DNA of 33,000 bases from Streptomyces sp. SID9727 (GCF_010550605.1 NZ_JAAGNI010000208.1:1-33000); one strand, 5' to 3'; positions 23,658-32,904 are shown, numbered from the stretch's first letter. Notes: a model not told the origin generated them from the letters alone. Numbers and translations are program-made.

Positions 23658-24554
23658 ATGAGCCGTACCGAAGCCCCGCCCCTGCCGGAACCCCTCCGGG
23701 TGCCGGTCGCCGATTCGCACACCCACCTGGACATGCAGGACGGCACCGTCGAGGAGGGCCTGGCCAGGGCCGCCGCGGTGAACGTGACGACCGTGGTCCA
23801 GGTGGGCTGCGACGTGAAGGGGTCCCGCTGGGCCGCCGAGACCGCCGCCGCGCACGCGAACGTGCACGCGGCGGTGGCCCTCCACCCCAACGAGGCGCCG
23901 CGCATCGTGCACGGCGACCAGGGGGGCACCTCCCAGCCCTCTGGGGCTGGGGGAGGGTGGTCGCGGCAGGGGGCGCGCGAAGGCGGCGGGACGGCCGCGC
24001 TGCACGAAGCCCTCGCCGAGATCGACGCGCTGGCCGCGCTGCCGCAGGTGCGCGGGGTGGGCGAGACCGGCCTCGACCACTTCCGTACGGGCCCCGAGGG
24101 CATGGCCGCCCAGGAGGAGTCCTTCCGGGCCCACATCGAGATCGCCAAGCGGCACGGCAAGGCCCTCGTCATCCACGACCGCGAGGCCCACGCGGACGTC
24201 CTGCGCGTCCTCGCCGATGCGGGGGCGCCCGAGCGGACCGTCTTCCACTGCTACTCCGGCGACGCGGACATGGCCCGGATCTGCGCGGAGGCCGGCTACT
24301 TCATGTCGTTCGCCGGGAACATGACCTTCAAGAACGCCCAGCCGCTGCGCGACGCGCTGGCGGTGGCCCCGCTGGAACTGGTGCTCGTCGAGACGGACGC
24401 CCCGTTCCTGACGCCGGCGCCGTACCGGGGGCGGCCCAACGCGCCGTACCTGATCCCGGTGACGCTGCGGGCGATGGCGGCGGTGAAGGGGCTGGACGAG
24501 GACACCCTGGCCGAGGCGATCGCGGACAACACGGCCCGGGCCTTCGACTACTGA
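23658..24554 (+). CDS. TatD-family metal-dependent hydrolase, 298 aa
   Basis: A TIM-barrel amidohydrolase with the metal ligands HTH (H21, H23 in DSHTHLD), Glu in GVGETGLDHF, His in LVIHDREAH, His in VFHCYSGD and Asp in LVETDAPFLTP. Members act as 3'-5' DNA/RNA exonucleases in repair or RNA turnover. The segment GDQGGTSQPSGAGGGWSRQG contains an in-frame insertion of about 12 residues encoded by a palindrome (23919-23954). It falls in a surface loop before AALHEALAEIDAL, so activity is probably kept. The start ATG is set by the -10 box at 23645. The ksgA gene follows after 35 bases. Confidence 0.92.
   Translation: MSRTEAPPLPEPLRVPVADSHTHLDMQDGTVEEGLARAAAVNVTTVVQVGCDVKGSRWAAETAAAHANVHAAVALHPNEAPRIVHGDQGGTSQPSGAGGGWSRQGAREGGGTAALHEALAEIDALAALPQVRGVGETGLDHFRTGPEGMAAQEESFRAHIEIAKRHGKALVIHDREAHADVLRVLADAGAPERTVFHCYSGDADMARICAEAGYFMSFAGNMTFKNAQPLRDALAVAPLELVLVETDAPFLTPAPYRGRPNAPYLIPVTLRAMAAVKGLDEDTLAEAIADNTARAFDY
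23919..23954 (+). repeat. Palindromic element inserted in frame in tatD
   Basis: CTCCCAGCCC and GGGCTGGGGGAG flank a short loop (the arms pair with two extra G on the right). It is preceded by GGGGGGCAC and followed by GGTGG. The 36 bases encode QGGTSQPSGAGG, unlike the rest of TatD. Similar ACCTCCCAGCC...GGCTGGGGGAGG hairpins are, from memory, scattered in Streptomyces genomes. Confidence 0.6.
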
Positions 24555-24577
24555 GCGGGGCCCCCGCGGTGGCCCCG

Positions 24578-24583
24578 TACGCT
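24578..24583 (+). promoter_or_regulatory. -10 box TACGCT of ksgA (leaderless)
   Basis: TACGCT is followed by TGACAG and then GTG 24590, six bases, so the mRNA is probably leaderless. Confidence 0.6.
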
Positions 24584-24589
24584 TGACAG

Positions 24590-25474
24590 GTGAGCAGCAC
24601 TGAGCCCGACGCCCTCCTGGGCCCCGCAGACATCCGCGAACTCGCCGACACCCTCGGCGTACGCCCCACCAAGCAGCGCGGGCAGAACTTCGTCATCGAC
24701 GCCAACACGGTCCGCCGGATCGTGCGGACGGCGGAGGTCCGGCCGGACGACGTGGTGGTCGAGATCGGCCCGGGCCTCGGCTCGCTGACCCTCGCACTCC
24801 TCGAGGTGGCCGACCGGGTCGTCGCCGTCGAGATCGACGACGTACTCGCGGCGGCCCTGCCCGCCACCGTCGCCGCCCGGATGCCCGCCCGCGCCGAACG
24901 CTTCGCGCTGGTGCACTCCGACGCCATGCTCGTACGCGAGCTGCCGGGCCCGCCGCCCACGGCACTGGTCGCCAACCTTCCGTACAACGTCGCCGTGCCG
25001 GTGCTGCTCACCGTGCTCGACCGGTTCCCCAGCATCGAGCGCACGCTCGTCATGGTGCAGGCGGAGGTCGCGGACCGGCTGGCCGCCCGCCCCGGCAACA
25101 AGGTCTACGGCGTGCCCTCGGTGAAGGCCAACTGGTACACGGACGTCAAGCGCGCCGGGTCCATCGGCCGCAAGGTCTTCTGGCCCGCGCCGAACGTGGA
25201 CTCCGGGCTCGTCTCGCTGGTGCGCCGCAGCGAACCCGTGGCGACGACCGCGAGCAAGGCGGAGGTCTTCGCGGTGGTGGACGCGGCGTTCGCCCAGCGC
25301 CGCAAGACGCTGCGCGCGGCCCTCGCGGGCTGGGCCGGTTCCGCACCGGCCGCCGAGGCCGCGCTGGTCGCGGCGGGCGTCTCGCCGCAGGCGCGCGGCG
25401 AGTCCCTGACGATCGAGGAGTTCGCCGCCGTGGCCGAGAACAAGCCCGCCGCCGAGACCGGGAGCGCGCAGTGA
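24590..25474 (+). CDS. ksgA: 16S rRNA dimethyladenosine transferase KsgA/RsmA, 294 aa
   Basis: The enzyme dimethylates two adjacent adenines near the 3' end of 16S rRNA (A1518/A1519). Seen here: [20 protein letters not shown] at the N terminus, motif [18 protein letters not shown] (58-72), E81 in VAVEIDD binding the ribose, the catalytic NLPY (129-132) and [17 protein letters not shown]. The C-terminal helical part has [15 protein letters not shown], also typical. GTG 24590 follows a -10 box directly. Its stop overlaps the ispE start in GTGA, so rRNA modification and isoprenoid synthesis genes are read together, as in other actinobacteria. Confidence 0.95.
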   Translation: MSSTEPDALLGPADIRELADTLGVRPTKQRGQNFVIDANTVRRIVRTAEVRPDDVVVEIGPGLGSLTLALLEVADRVVAVEIDDVLAAALPATVAARMPARAERFALVHSDAMLVRELPGPPPTALVANLPYNVAVPVLLTVLDRFPSIERTLVMVQAEVADRLAARPGNKVYGVPSVKANWYTDVKRAGSIGRKVFWPAPNVDSGLVSLVRRSEPVATTASKAEVFAVVDAAFAQRRKTLRAALAGWAGSAPAAEAALVAAGVSPQARGESLTIEEFAAVAENKPAAETGSAQ

Positions 25475-26367
25475 GTGTCACCGTACGGGTCCCCGCCAAG
25501 GTCAACGTCCAGCTCGCGGTCGGTGCCGCGCGCCCGGACGGCTTCCACGACCTGGCCAACGTCTTCCTCGCCGTCGGTCTGTACGACGAGGTCACCGTCA
25601 CCCCCGCCGACAGCCTGCGCGTCACCTGCTCCGGGCCCGACGCGGCGCAGGTCCCGCTGGACGCGTCGAACCTGGCCGCGCGGGCGGCGTCCGCGCTGGC
25701 CGCGCGCCACGGCATCGCGCCGGACGTGCACCTCCACATCGACAAGGACATCCCGGTCGCCGGCGGCATGGCGGGCGGCAGCGCGGACGGGGCCGGCGCC
25801 CTGCTGGCCTGCGACGCGCTGTGGGGGACCGGCACGCCCCGCGAGGAGCTGCTCGCCCTCTGCGCCGAACTGGGCAGCGATGTGCCGTTCAGCCTGGTCG
25901 GCGGCGCCGCGCTCGGCACCGGCCGGGGCGAGCGGCTGACCCCGGTCGAGGTCGGCGGCACCTTCCACTGGGTGTTCGCGGTGGCCGACGGCGGGCTCTC
26001 CACTCCGGCGGTGTACCGCGAGTTCGACCGCCTCACGGCGGGCACCCGGGTCCCGGAACCCGCGGCCTCGGACGCCCTCCTCGACGCGCTGCGGTCGGGC
26101 GACCCGAAGGCCCTGGCCGCCACCCTGGGCAACGACCTCCAGGCCTCCGCGCTCTCCCTGCGCCCGGCCCTCTCCGCGACCCTGGCGGCGGGCACGGAGG
26201 CGGGCGCGCTCGCGGCCCTGGTCTCCGGCTCGGGCCCGACGACCGCGTTCCTCGCGGAGGACGAGGCGGCGGCCCACGCGGTGGCCGCCGCCCTCACCGC
26301 CTCGGGGACCTGCCGCACGGCGCGGACGGCGGTGTCCCCGGCCCCGGGGGCGACGGTCCTCAGGTAG
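25471..26367 (+). CDS. ispE: 4-diphosphocytidyl-2-C-methyl-D-erythritol kinase IspE, 298 aa
   Basis: A GHMP kinase of the MEP isoprenoid pathway. It phosphorylates CDP-methylerythritol with ATP. The substrate-binding start is [13 protein letters not shown] with the catalytic Lys10. The ATP-binding glycine loop is [18 protein letters not shown] (about 96-112). The catalytic Asp lies in LGSDVPF (D137), and the third GHMP motif is [12 protein letters not shown]. The GTG start overlaps the ksgA stop by four bases. The stop is six bases from the convergent lipoprotein stop. Confidence 0.95.
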   Translation: MSVTVRVPAKVNVQLAVGAARPDGFHDLANVFLAVGLYDEVTVTPADSLRVTCSGPDAAQVPLDASNLAARAASALAARHGIAPDVHLHIDKDIPVAGGMAGGSADGAGALLACDALWGTGTPREELLALCAELGSDVPFSLVGGAALGTGRGERLTPVEVGGTFHWVFAVADGGLSTPAVYREFDRLTAGTRVPEPAASDALLDALRSGDPKALAATLGNDLQASALSLRPALSATLAAGTEAGALAALVSGSGPTTAFLAEDEAAAHAVAAALTASGTCRTARTAVSPAPGATVLR

Positions 26368-26373
26368 GGCCTG

Positions 26374-27009
26374 TCAGCCCACCCGTACCGACTTCCTCGC
26401 CAGCTCGTACGCCGGCAGCATGTCCTCGTGCTCGTCCGTGTCCAGGCCGCCCAGGTGGACCACGACCGGGCCGTCGGGGGTGGCGAGGGCGAAGGCGTGG
26501 GTGAGGCGCGGCCCGTCCATGAGCGGGCTGCGGAAGGTGTAGGTCACCTCGGTCACGGCCTGCTTCCCCGTCCTGAGCCGGGTGTACGTGACCTCGGACG
26601 TGTTCTCCTCGGCCTTGACGAAGCCCTCCAGCACCGCGCGCGGTGAGGCGTCCCCACCCTTGCCCTGCCACACCCGCAGGTAGCCGATGTGCCCGGCCGG
26701 CTTGGCGTCGATCTCGCAGACCAGGTCGACCGGGCCCTGCGTGAGGAAGCCGCCCAGCTCCGAGTCCGGGTCGACCGGAAGAACGGCCTCCGGCTTCCAG
26801 TCCTCCGCCAGGTCGAACGTCACCGGCAGCTCGCAGCCGGAACCGGCGCCGCCGACCGTGCCGCTCCTCGCCGCGGTCTTCGCGGCGGGCGCCCCGGCGG
26901 ACTTCCCCGGTTTCGCGGCGTCGGCGGAATCCGCGTCCGACGAGCAGCCGGTCAGCGCGGCGGCAGCCAGCAGCGCGGACAGCAGCCCGCGCACCGTACG
27001 ACGTGTCAT
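26374..27009 (-). CDS. Putative secreted lipoprotein, 211 aa
   Basis: The lipobox is LTGC (Cys22) after RRTVRGLLSALLAAAA, so the protein is probably lipid-anchored outside the membrane. A disordered Ala/Lys-rich stretch follows (about 25-50), then a domain starting CELPVTFDLAEDWKPEAV and containing VCEIDAKPAGHIGYLRVWQG and ALATPDGPVVVHLGG. This is the pattern of the LpqN/LppM-like or generic actinobacterial lipoproteins with one disulfide; the exact family is unsure. ATG at 27009 has GGGGCGGGG seven bases upstream; an ATG at 27015 is too close to it. It is divergent from the ABC-F gene. Confidence 0.85.
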   Translation of the reverse strand: MTRRTVRGLLSALLAAAALTGCSSDADSADAAKPGKSAGAPAAKTAARSGTVGGAGSGCELPVTFDLAEDWKPEAVLPVDPDSELGGFLTQGPVDLVCEIDAKPAGHIGYLRVWQGKGGDASPRAVLEGFVKAEENTSEVTYTRLRTGKQAVTEVTYTFRSPLMDGPRLTHAFALATPDGPVVVHLGGLDTDEHEDMLPAYELARKSVRVG

Positions 27010-27032
27010 GACCATCCCCGCCCCTTGATCGT

Positions 27033-27046
27033 TTGCGCGCAAGGTA
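27033..27046 (-). promoter_or_regulatory. Promoter of lipoprotein gene with small palindrome
   Basis: On the minus strand TACCTT (27046-27041) matches TANNNT and would start RNA about 25 bases before ATG 27009. The overlapping TTGCGCGCAA (27033-27042) is a 10-bp palindrome at the start site and could be an operator. Confidence 0.45.
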
Positions 27047-27092
27047 CACCGGGGCGGGCGGGCGCTCGTACGGAGGTCCGCGCGGCGGCGAC

Positions 27093-27098
27093 TACGCT
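27093..27098 (+). promoter_or_regulatory. -10 box TACGCT of ABC-F gene
   Basis: TACGCT would place the transcript start near 27105, giving a leader of about 30 bases with GGAG five bases before GTG 27134. Confidence 0.5.
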
Positions 27099-27133
27099 GG
27101 AAGGCCGGAGTCTTCCTCGCAGCTGGAGCGTTC

Positions 27134-28945
27134 GTGGCCGTCAACCTCATCAATGTCGAGCAGGTCAGCAAGGTCTACGGCACTCGTGCCCTGCTCGACG
27201 GTGTCTCCCTCGGCGTCTCGGAGGGCGACCGGATCGGTGTCGTCGGGCGCAACGGGGACGGCAAGACGACCCTGATCCGGGTGCTCGCCCGGCTGGAGGA
27301 GGCCGACACCGGCCGCGTCACGCACAGCGGCGGGCTGCGCCTGGGCGTCCTCACCCAGCACGACTCGCTCGACCCGGCGGCCACCATCCGCCATGAGGTC
27401 ATCGGCGACCTCGCCGACCACGAGTGGGCGGGCAGCGCCAAGATCCGCGACGTGCTGACCGGCCTCTTCGGCGGGCTCGGCCTGCCGGGCTTCCAGGACG
27501 GCCTGGACACCGTCATCGCCCCGCTCTCCGGCGGTGAGCGGCGCCGGATCGCGCTCGCCAAGCTGCTCATCGCCGACCAGGACCTGATCGTCCTGGACGA
27601 GCCGACCAACCACCTCGACGTCGAGGGCATCTCCTGGCTCGCCGGGCATCTGCGGGCCCGCCGCTCCGCGCTGGTCTGCGTCACCCACGACCGCTGGTTC
27701 CTGGACCAGGTCTGCACCCGCATGTGGGACGTGCAGCGCGGCACGGTCCACGAGTACGAGGGCGGCTACAGCGACTACGTGTTCGCCCGCGCCGAACGGG
27801 AGCGGATCGCCGCGACCGAGGAGGCCAAGCGGCAGAACCTGATGCGCAAGGAGCTCGCCTGGCTGCGGCGCGGCGCCCCCGCCCGCACCGCCAAGCCCCG
27901 CTACCGCATCGAGGCAGCCAACGAGCTGATCGCGGACGTGCCGCCGCCGCGCGACACCAGCGAGCTGATGAAGTTCGCCAACGCCCGGCTCGGCAAGACC
28001 GTGTTCGACCTGGAGGACGTCACCGTCCAGGCCGGCCCCAAGACCCTGCTCCAGCACCTGACCTGGCAGCTCGGCCCCGGCGACCGCATCGGCCTGGTCG
28101 GGGTCAACGGCGCCGGCAAGACCTCGCTGCTGCGAGCGCTCGCCGAGGCCGCCCGCACCGAGGGCGAGGTCCAGCCCGCCGCCGGGAAGATCGTCGTCGG
28201 GAAGACCGTCCGGCTCGCCTACCTCTCCCAGGAGGTCCACGAGCTGGACCCGAACCTGCGCGTGCTGGAGGCCGTTCAGCAGGTGCGGGACCGGGTGGAC
28301 CTCGGCAAGGGGCGCGAGATGACCGCCGGACAGCTCTGCGAGCAGTTCGGCTTCGCCAAGGAGAAGCAGTGGACGCCCGTCGGCGACCTCTCCGGCGGTG
28401 AGCGGCGCCGGCTCCAGATCCTGCGCCTCCTGATGGACGAGCCCAACGTGCTCTTCCTGGACGAGCCGACCAACGACCTCGACATCGAGACCCTGACCCA
28501 GCTGGAGGACCTGCTCGACGGCTGGCCCGGCTCCATGATCGTGATCTCCCACGACCGGTTCTTCATCGAGCGCACCACGGACCGGGTCATGGCCCTGCTC
28601 GGCGACACGTCGCTGCGGATGCTGCCGCGCGGCATCGACGAGTACCTGGAGCGCAGGCAGCGTCAGGCCGAGACGTCCGCCCCCGCCGCACCCGCCGCCG
28701 CCCAGACCGCCGCCCCGGCGCCCGCGGTGTCCGCGCAGGCGGCCCGCGCGGCCAAGAAGGAGCTCCAGAAGGTCGAACGGCAGCTGGAGAAGATGTCGTC
28801 CCGCGAGACGACCCTGCACGCGCAGATCGCCGAGAACGCCACGGACTTCGAGAAGGTGGCGAAGCTCGACGCCGAGTTGCGCGAACTGGTCGCGGAACGC
28901 GATGTGCTGGAGATGCGCTGGCTGGAACTGGCCGAGGACGCCTGA
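27134..28945 (+). CDS. ABC-F family ATPase, 603 aa
   Basis: Two ABC cassettes and no membrane helices. Cassette 1: GRNGDGKTT (38-46), LSGGERRRIALAKLL, LIVLDEPTNHLD. Cassette 2: GVNGAGKTS, LSGGERRRLQILRLL, VLFLDEPTNDLD. Between them is the charged ABC-F linker (EEAKRQNLMRKELAWLRRGA). The end is a coiled coil (KKELQKVERQLEKMSSRETT onward) after an Ala/Pro linker, as in Uup-type proteins. Members bind ribosomes or DNA intermediates. The linker is short to medium, so antibiotic-resistance function is not evident. GTG 27134 has GGAG five bases upstream. Confidence 0.94.
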   Translation: MAVNLINVEQVSKVYGTRALLDGVSLGVSEGDRIGVVGRNGDGKTTLIRVLARLEEADTGRVTHSGGLRLGVLTQHDSLDPAATIRHEVIGDLADHEWAGSAKIRDVLTGLFGGLGLPGFQDGLDTVIAPLSGGERRRIALAKLLIADQDLIVLDEPTNHLDVEGISWLAGHLRARRSALVCVTHDRWFLDQVCTRMWDVQRGTVHEYEGGYSDYVFARAERERIAATEEAKRQNLMRKELAWLRRGAPARTAKPRYRIEAANELIADVPPPRDTSELMKFANARLGKTVFDLEDVTVQAGPKTLLQHLTWQLGPGDRIGLVGVNGAGKTSLLRALAEAARTEGEVQPAAGKIVVGKTVRLAYLSQEVHELDPNLRVLEAVQQVRDRVDLGKGREMTAGQLCEQFGFAKEKQWTPVGDLSGGERRRLQILRLLMDEPNVLFLDEPTNDLDIETLTQLEDLLDGWPGSMIVISHDRFFIERTTDRVMALLGDTSLRMLPRGIDEYLERRQRQAETSAPAAPAAAQTAAPAPAVSAQAARAAKKELQKVERQLEKMSSRETTLHAQIAENATDFEKVAKLDAELRELVAERDVLEMRWLELAEDA

Positions 28946-28963
28946 GCGTCGTCACGCGTGGGG

Positions 28964-28979
28964 CGGGTGGTACAAAGAA
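28964..28979 (+). promoter_or_regulatory. Shared 16-bp upstream motif, copy 1
   Basis: CGGGTGGTACAAAGAA lies 57 bases before ATG 29036. The identical 16 bases lie at 30812-30827 before the second paralogue. It may contain a promoter core (GGTACAAAG) or an activator site. Confidence 0.6.
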
Positions 28980-29035
28980 CCCTTGCCCGGTGCGGGCCAG
29001 GACCGTGCCGCTTTCACCACAGGGGGACGGGTCCG

Positions 29036-30730
29036 ATGAGCCAGCCGCCCGGACAGCAGCCGCCGCAGGGCGAGTTCGGAGCACCGTACGACCCGGCGAC
29101 CGGTCCGTACACCCAGCCGCCGGCCCAGGGCGGCTACGGCTATCCGCCACAGGGCCACGGACAGCCCCCGCCGGGCCCGTACGACCAGCAGCCGGGCCCG
29201 TACACGCAGCCGGGGCTGCACCAGATGCCCACCCAGCAGCAGTACGCCGCCCCCGCGCCCGGCGGGGCGCCCGGCCGGGGCGGGCCGTTCCGGGGCCGGG
29301 CCGCGAAGATCGTCGGGGCCGTGGTCGCCGTGGCGCTCCTCGCGGGCGGCGGGATCTGGCTCGCCACCAGCGGCGACGGGGGCAACGACAAGCCCCTGGC
29401 CGGGCCGACCCGCTCGGCGAAGCCCACCGTGGCGCCGTCGCCGACCAAGGGCGGGGCCACCGGGAAGCCGGTGGCCGGCCCGGAGGAGCAGGCCCGGACC
29501 ATCAACGCCGGGGTCAAGCCCGGCGAGGCGAAGGTCGCCTGGATCCAGAAGGGCGGCATCGACCTGCCGCGCAACGGCGAGGACCAGTTCGGCCCCTGGT
29601 TCGCCGGGGACGTCGTCGTCCGCGCGCTGTTCCACACGGTCACCGGATACTCGGTCTCCGACGGCACCCCGCGGTGGAGCCTCCGGCTGCCGGCCACGAT
29701 GTGCTCGGCGCCCTCGCAGCCCACCGCCGACGGCCGGATCGTCCTCGGGATCAGGCACGACTCCGCCGCCGACGCCGAGTGCGACACGCTCCAGATGGTC
29801 GACCTGAGGACCGGCAAGGCCGGCTGGCGCACGTCGTACGTCCGCGAGGGAGCCTGGGACGGGCTCTCCGACCTCGCGATGTCCACCAACGGCGACACCG
29901 TCACCGTCGGACGCACCGGCCGGACCGAGGGCTTCCGGATCAGCGACGGCAAGCGGCTCTTCGGCGAACGGCCCGGGAACTGCCAGCCGTTCGGCCTCGC
30001 CAGCGGACCGGTGGCCATCGCGGCGGTCAGCTGCCACACCGCCGACGACCAGTACAAGGACCAGCAGGTGCAGCGGATCGACCCCGCCACCGGCAAGGCC
30101 CTGTGGACGTACAAGCTCAAGAAGGACTGGGAGGTCGCCCAGATCCTCTCCGTCAGCCCGCTCGTCGTCTCGCTGAAGCAGCCGGAGAAGTGGGCGATAC
30201 TCGTCCTCAACGCCGACGGCACCTACCGCTCCCAGCTTTCCGGCGGGCCGGGCGACCTCCAGCTCAAGTGCGAGCGGGACATGATGTCGCTCGGCCGGAA
30301 CCTGGACAACTGCGTGGGCGTGGCCGCCGACGAGAAGACCTTCTACATGCGGACCGACTACGGCGAGTTCGGGGATCTCCACGCCAACAAGATCGCGGCG
30401 TTCGACCTGGCCACCGGGAAGTTCCGCTGGTCGGCCGCCTCACCGGAGGGCCAGGCCGTCACCCCGCTGCGCACCGAGGACGGCAAGCTGCTGATGTACG
30501 TCCACGCGGCCAAGGGCAAGGGCGGCGGGATCGCCGTCCTCCCCTCCACCGGCGGCACCCCGCGGTTCGTCCAGCGCCACCCGGTGTCCGGCGCCGACCT
30601 GGAGCGCGGCATCTACGAACCGCGCATCGTGTACACCGGCGGACGCGCCCTGCTGACGCCGTCACGGCTCAGCGGCATCAGCGGCGACGACGAGGTGGAC
30701 ATGCCCTCCGTCGTGGTCTTCGGCGGCTGA
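29036..30730 (+). CDS. Membrane-anchored PQQ-like beta-propeller protein, paralogue 1, 564 aa
   Basis: A cytoplasmic Pro/Gln/Gly/Tyr-rich N-terminal tail (1-88, QQPGPYTQPG and similar) leads to one membrane helix (about 91-110, IVGAVVAVALLAGGGIWLA) and an outside domain. That domain has repeats of the PQQ/quinoprotein-propeller kind, such as TGYSVSDGTPRWSLRLP, DLRTGKAGWRTSYV, DPATGKALWTYKLKKDW and DLATGKFRWSAAS. Six Cys are shared in position with the next paralogue and may form disulfides. The function is unknown; ligand binding or scaffolding is likely. The start ATG has GGGGGACGG upstream. It heads a tandem array. Confidence 0.88.
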   Translation: MSQPPGQQPPQGEFGAPYDPATGPYTQPPAQGGYGYPPQGHGQPPPGPYDQQPGPYTQPGLHQMPTQQQYAAPAPGGAPGRGGPFRGRAAKIVGAVVAVALLAGGGIWLATSGDGGNDKPLAGPTRSAKPTVAPSPTKGGATGKPVAGPEEQARTINAGVKPGEAKVAWIQKGGIDLPRNGEDQFGPWFAGDVVVRALFHTVTGYSVSDGTPRWSLRLPATMCSAPSQPTADGRIVLGIRHDSAADAECDTLQMVDLRTGKAGWRTSYVREGAWDGLSDLAMSTNGDTVTVGRTGRTEGFRISDGKRLFGERPGNCQPFGLASGPVAIAAVSCHTADDQYKDQQVQRIDPATGKALWTYKLKKDWEVAQILSVSPLVVSLKQPEKWAILVLNADGTYRSQLSGGPGDLQLKCERDMMSLGRNLDNCVGVAADEKTFYMRTDYGEFGDLHANKIAAFDLATGKFRWSAASPEGQAVTPLRTEDGKLLMYVHAAKGKGGGIAVLPSTGGTPRFVQRHPVSGADLERGIYEPRIVYTGGRALLTPSRLSGISGDDEVDMPSVVVFGG

Positions 30731-30811
30731 CGGTCCGAAGCATCACGACGGCATCACGGCCCGGTCCTCCCTTGGGAACAGGGGTGGACCGAACCGGAAG
30801 GCGTCCTCGGA

Positions 30812-30827
30812 CGGGTGGTACAAAGAA
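30812..30827 (+). promoter_or_regulatory. Shared 16-bp upstream motif, copy 2
   Basis: CGGGTGGTACAAAGAA, identical to 28964-28979, lies 145 bases before ATG 30973. Apart from this motif the 242-base gap (30731-30972) shows no gene and no strong terminator. Confidence 0.6.
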
Positions 30828-30972
30828 GTCCCGCTCGACTGACGTGACACTGCGGGATCCATGCCCGATTCGCTCCATTTCGCCGTGGTCCAGGGGGTCT
30901 TGCCCCGAGGTGCCGGCGAGATCGCGGGGGAGTCCGGAACGGGCACCGGACCGCACGAAGGGGGACGTGCTG

Positions 30973-32847
30973 ATGACCCAGCCGCCCGGACAGCAACCGC
31001 CGCAGGGAGGCTTCGGCGCTCCGCAGGAGCCGCCGCACGGGGTACCGCAGCCGCCCCAGGGCCCGCCGCAGACCCCGCCGCCGCCCCAGGCCCCCGCCGC
31101 GCCGCCGACCCCGCCGCCCACGCAGCCGGGCTACGGCTACCCGCAGCAGCCGGGACCGTACGACAAGCCGCAGCAGCCCGGCCCGTACGGGCAGCAGCCC
31201 CAGCAGCCCGGTCCCTACGGGCAGCAGCCGGGCCCGTACAACCAGCAGCCCGGCCCGTACAACCAGCAGCCCGGCCCGTACGGGCAGCAGCCGGGTCCGT
31301 ACGGCCAGCAGCCGCAGGCCGGTTACGGCTTCCCGCCGCAGCAGCCCGGCGCGCCCGTTCCGCCCGGTCCGAACGGCCCCGGCGGCGGCAGCCCGTTCAA
31401 GCGCAAGCCGGCCGTGATCATCGGTGCCGCGGTCGCCGCGCTCCTGGTCATCGGCGGCGGCGTGTACTTCGCGACGAGCGGCGGCGACGGCGACGACGAC
31501 AAGCCGGTCGCCAAGAAGAGCGAGCAGGCCGCGAAGCCGTCCGGGTCGGCCTCCGTCGACCAGGGCGACGGCAACGGCACGGGCCGGGAGGAGGACGACG
31601 ACCTCAACAGCGGCCGCAAGGACGGCGAGGCCAAGGTCCTCTGGCTGCAGAAGAACGACGTCGACCTCCCGCGCAACGGCGCGACCGTCTACGGTCCCTG
31701 GATCGTCGGCGACACCATCGTCAAGGGCATGTACCGCACGGTCTCCGGCTACTCGGTCGCCGACGGCAAGCAGACGTGGACGCTCAAGCTGCCCGCCGAC
31801 ATCTGCTCCGCGCCCGAGCAGACCACTGCCGACGGCAAGATCGTCATCGCGATCAAGAACGGCACCACCGACAAGGCCGACTGCTCCGCCCTCCAGCAGA
31901 TCGACCTCAACACGGGCAAGACCGGATGGAAGAAGGAGGTCAAGCAGAGCGGCCTCTTCGACATGATGTCCGACCTCTCCATGGCCATCAGCGGCGACAC
32001 CGTCACGGCCGGCCGCACCGGCACGTCCAACGCCTACCGGGTCAGCGACGGCAAGGAGGTCTTCGGCAAGCGGGGCGGCAACTGCGAGCCGTACGCCTTC
32101 GCCGGCGGCCCCAAGCTCATCGCCGCGGTCAACTGCCGCACGGACGACTTCGACAACCCGCAGCAGGAGGTCGAGGAGATCGACCCCGGCACCGGCAAGG
32201 CGAAGTGGACCTACAAGCTGCCCCGCGGCTGGGAGGTCGACAAGGTCTACTCGGTGTCCCCGCTCATCGTCTCCCTCACCAAGGGCGACAGCGACGACAA
32301 GAAGTGGAGCGTCATCGCGCTCCGCGAGAACGGCTCGCTGCGCTCCAAGCTGAGCAGTGACAAGGACGACAAGTTCGCCCCGGAGTGCGGCGGCGGCTTC
32401 TCCATCTTCGGCCAGCAGCTCCAGGACTGCACCGGCGTCGCGGCCGACGCCAACACCTTCTACATGTCCACGTCGGACGATTCGGGCGGCTCCGCCCGCA
32501 CCAACAAGGTCGTCGCGTTCAACCTGAACACCGGCAAGACGAAGTGGAAGGCGGACGCCCCCGCCGAGAAGACCATGAAGCCGCTCGGCATGGAGGGCGG
32601 CAACGTGCTGCTCTACGTCGAAGGCGGTTACAGCAAGGGCGGCGGCATCGCCACCCTCTCCCCGGCCGGCGGCAGCCCGAAGATGGTGCTCAAGCACCCG
32701 GACTCCACCTCGGAGATCGAGCGCTCCTTCTACAACCCGAAGATCCGGTACGCGGACGGGCGTTCGTTCATCACGAGCGGGCGGGTCAGCGCGAGCAACG
32801 ACAAGGAAGAGCTGGAGACGAAGACCATGATGGCCTTCGGCGACTGA
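30973..32847 (+). CDS. Membrane-anchored PQQ-like beta-propeller protein, paralogue 2, 624 aa
   Basis: The same layout as paralogue 1 with a longer tail: Pro-rich residues 1-50, a QQPGPYG/QQPGPYN heptad array (about 57-115), one membrane helix (147-168, AVIIGAAVAALLVIGGGVYF), an acidic linker and a propeller-like domain outside (TVSGYSVADGKQTWTLKLP, DLNTGKTGWKKEV, DPGTGKAKWTYKLPRGWEV, NLNTGKTKWKADA). Six Cys match those of paralogue 1 (ICSAP, DCSAL, NCEPY, NCRTD, ECGGG, DCTGV). ATG 30973 is chosen by alignment with its paralogue (MTQPPGQQPPQGGFGAP) and a GGGGG eight bases upstream; in-frame GTG 30967 is too close to it. Function unknown. Confidence 0.88.
   Translation: MTQPPGQQPPQGGFGAPQEPPHGVPQPPQGPPQTPPPPQAPAAPPTPPPTQPGYGYPQQPGPYDKPQQPGPYGQQPQQPGPYGQQPGPYNQQPGPYNQQPGPYGQQPGPYGQQPQAGYGFPPQQPGAPVPPGPNGPGGGSPFKRKPAVIIGAAVAALLVIGGGVYFATSGGDGDDDKPVAKKSEQAAKPSGSASVDQGDGNGTGREEDDDLNSGRKDGEAKVLWLQKNDVDLPRNGATVYGPWIVGDTIVKGMYRTVSGYSVADGKQTWTLKLPADICSAPEQTTADGKIVIAIKNGTTDKADCSALQQIDLNTGKTGWKKEVKQSGLFDMMSDLSMAISGDTVTAGRTGTSNAYRVSDGKEVFGKRGGNCEPYAFAGGPKLIAAVNCRTDDFDNPQQEVEEIDPGTGKAKWTYKLPRGWEVDKVYSVSPLIVSLTKGDSDDKKWSVIALRENGSLRSKLSSDKDDKFAPECGGGFSIFGQQLQDCTGVAADANTFYMSTSDDSGGSARTNKVVAFNLNTGKTKWKADAPAEKTMKPLGMEGGNVLLYVEGGYSKGGGIATLSPAGGSPKMVLKHPDSTSEIERSFYNPKIRYADGRSFITSGRVSASNDKEELETKTMMAFGD
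31144..31314 (+). repeat. Coding 21-bp tandem repeats (PGPYGQQ)
   Basis: About seven copies of a 21-bp unit coding QQPGPYG, QQPGPYN or QQPGPYD run in tandem in paralogue 2, with small spacers (KP, QP) in the early copies. Paralogue 1 has only two or three relics. This is a likely site of repeat-number change. Confidence 0.85.
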
Positions 32848-32904
32848 CGGCTCACCCCACCCGGACGAACCCGACCGCCCCCCTTCCCCGAGGTACGCAA
32901 CGCC

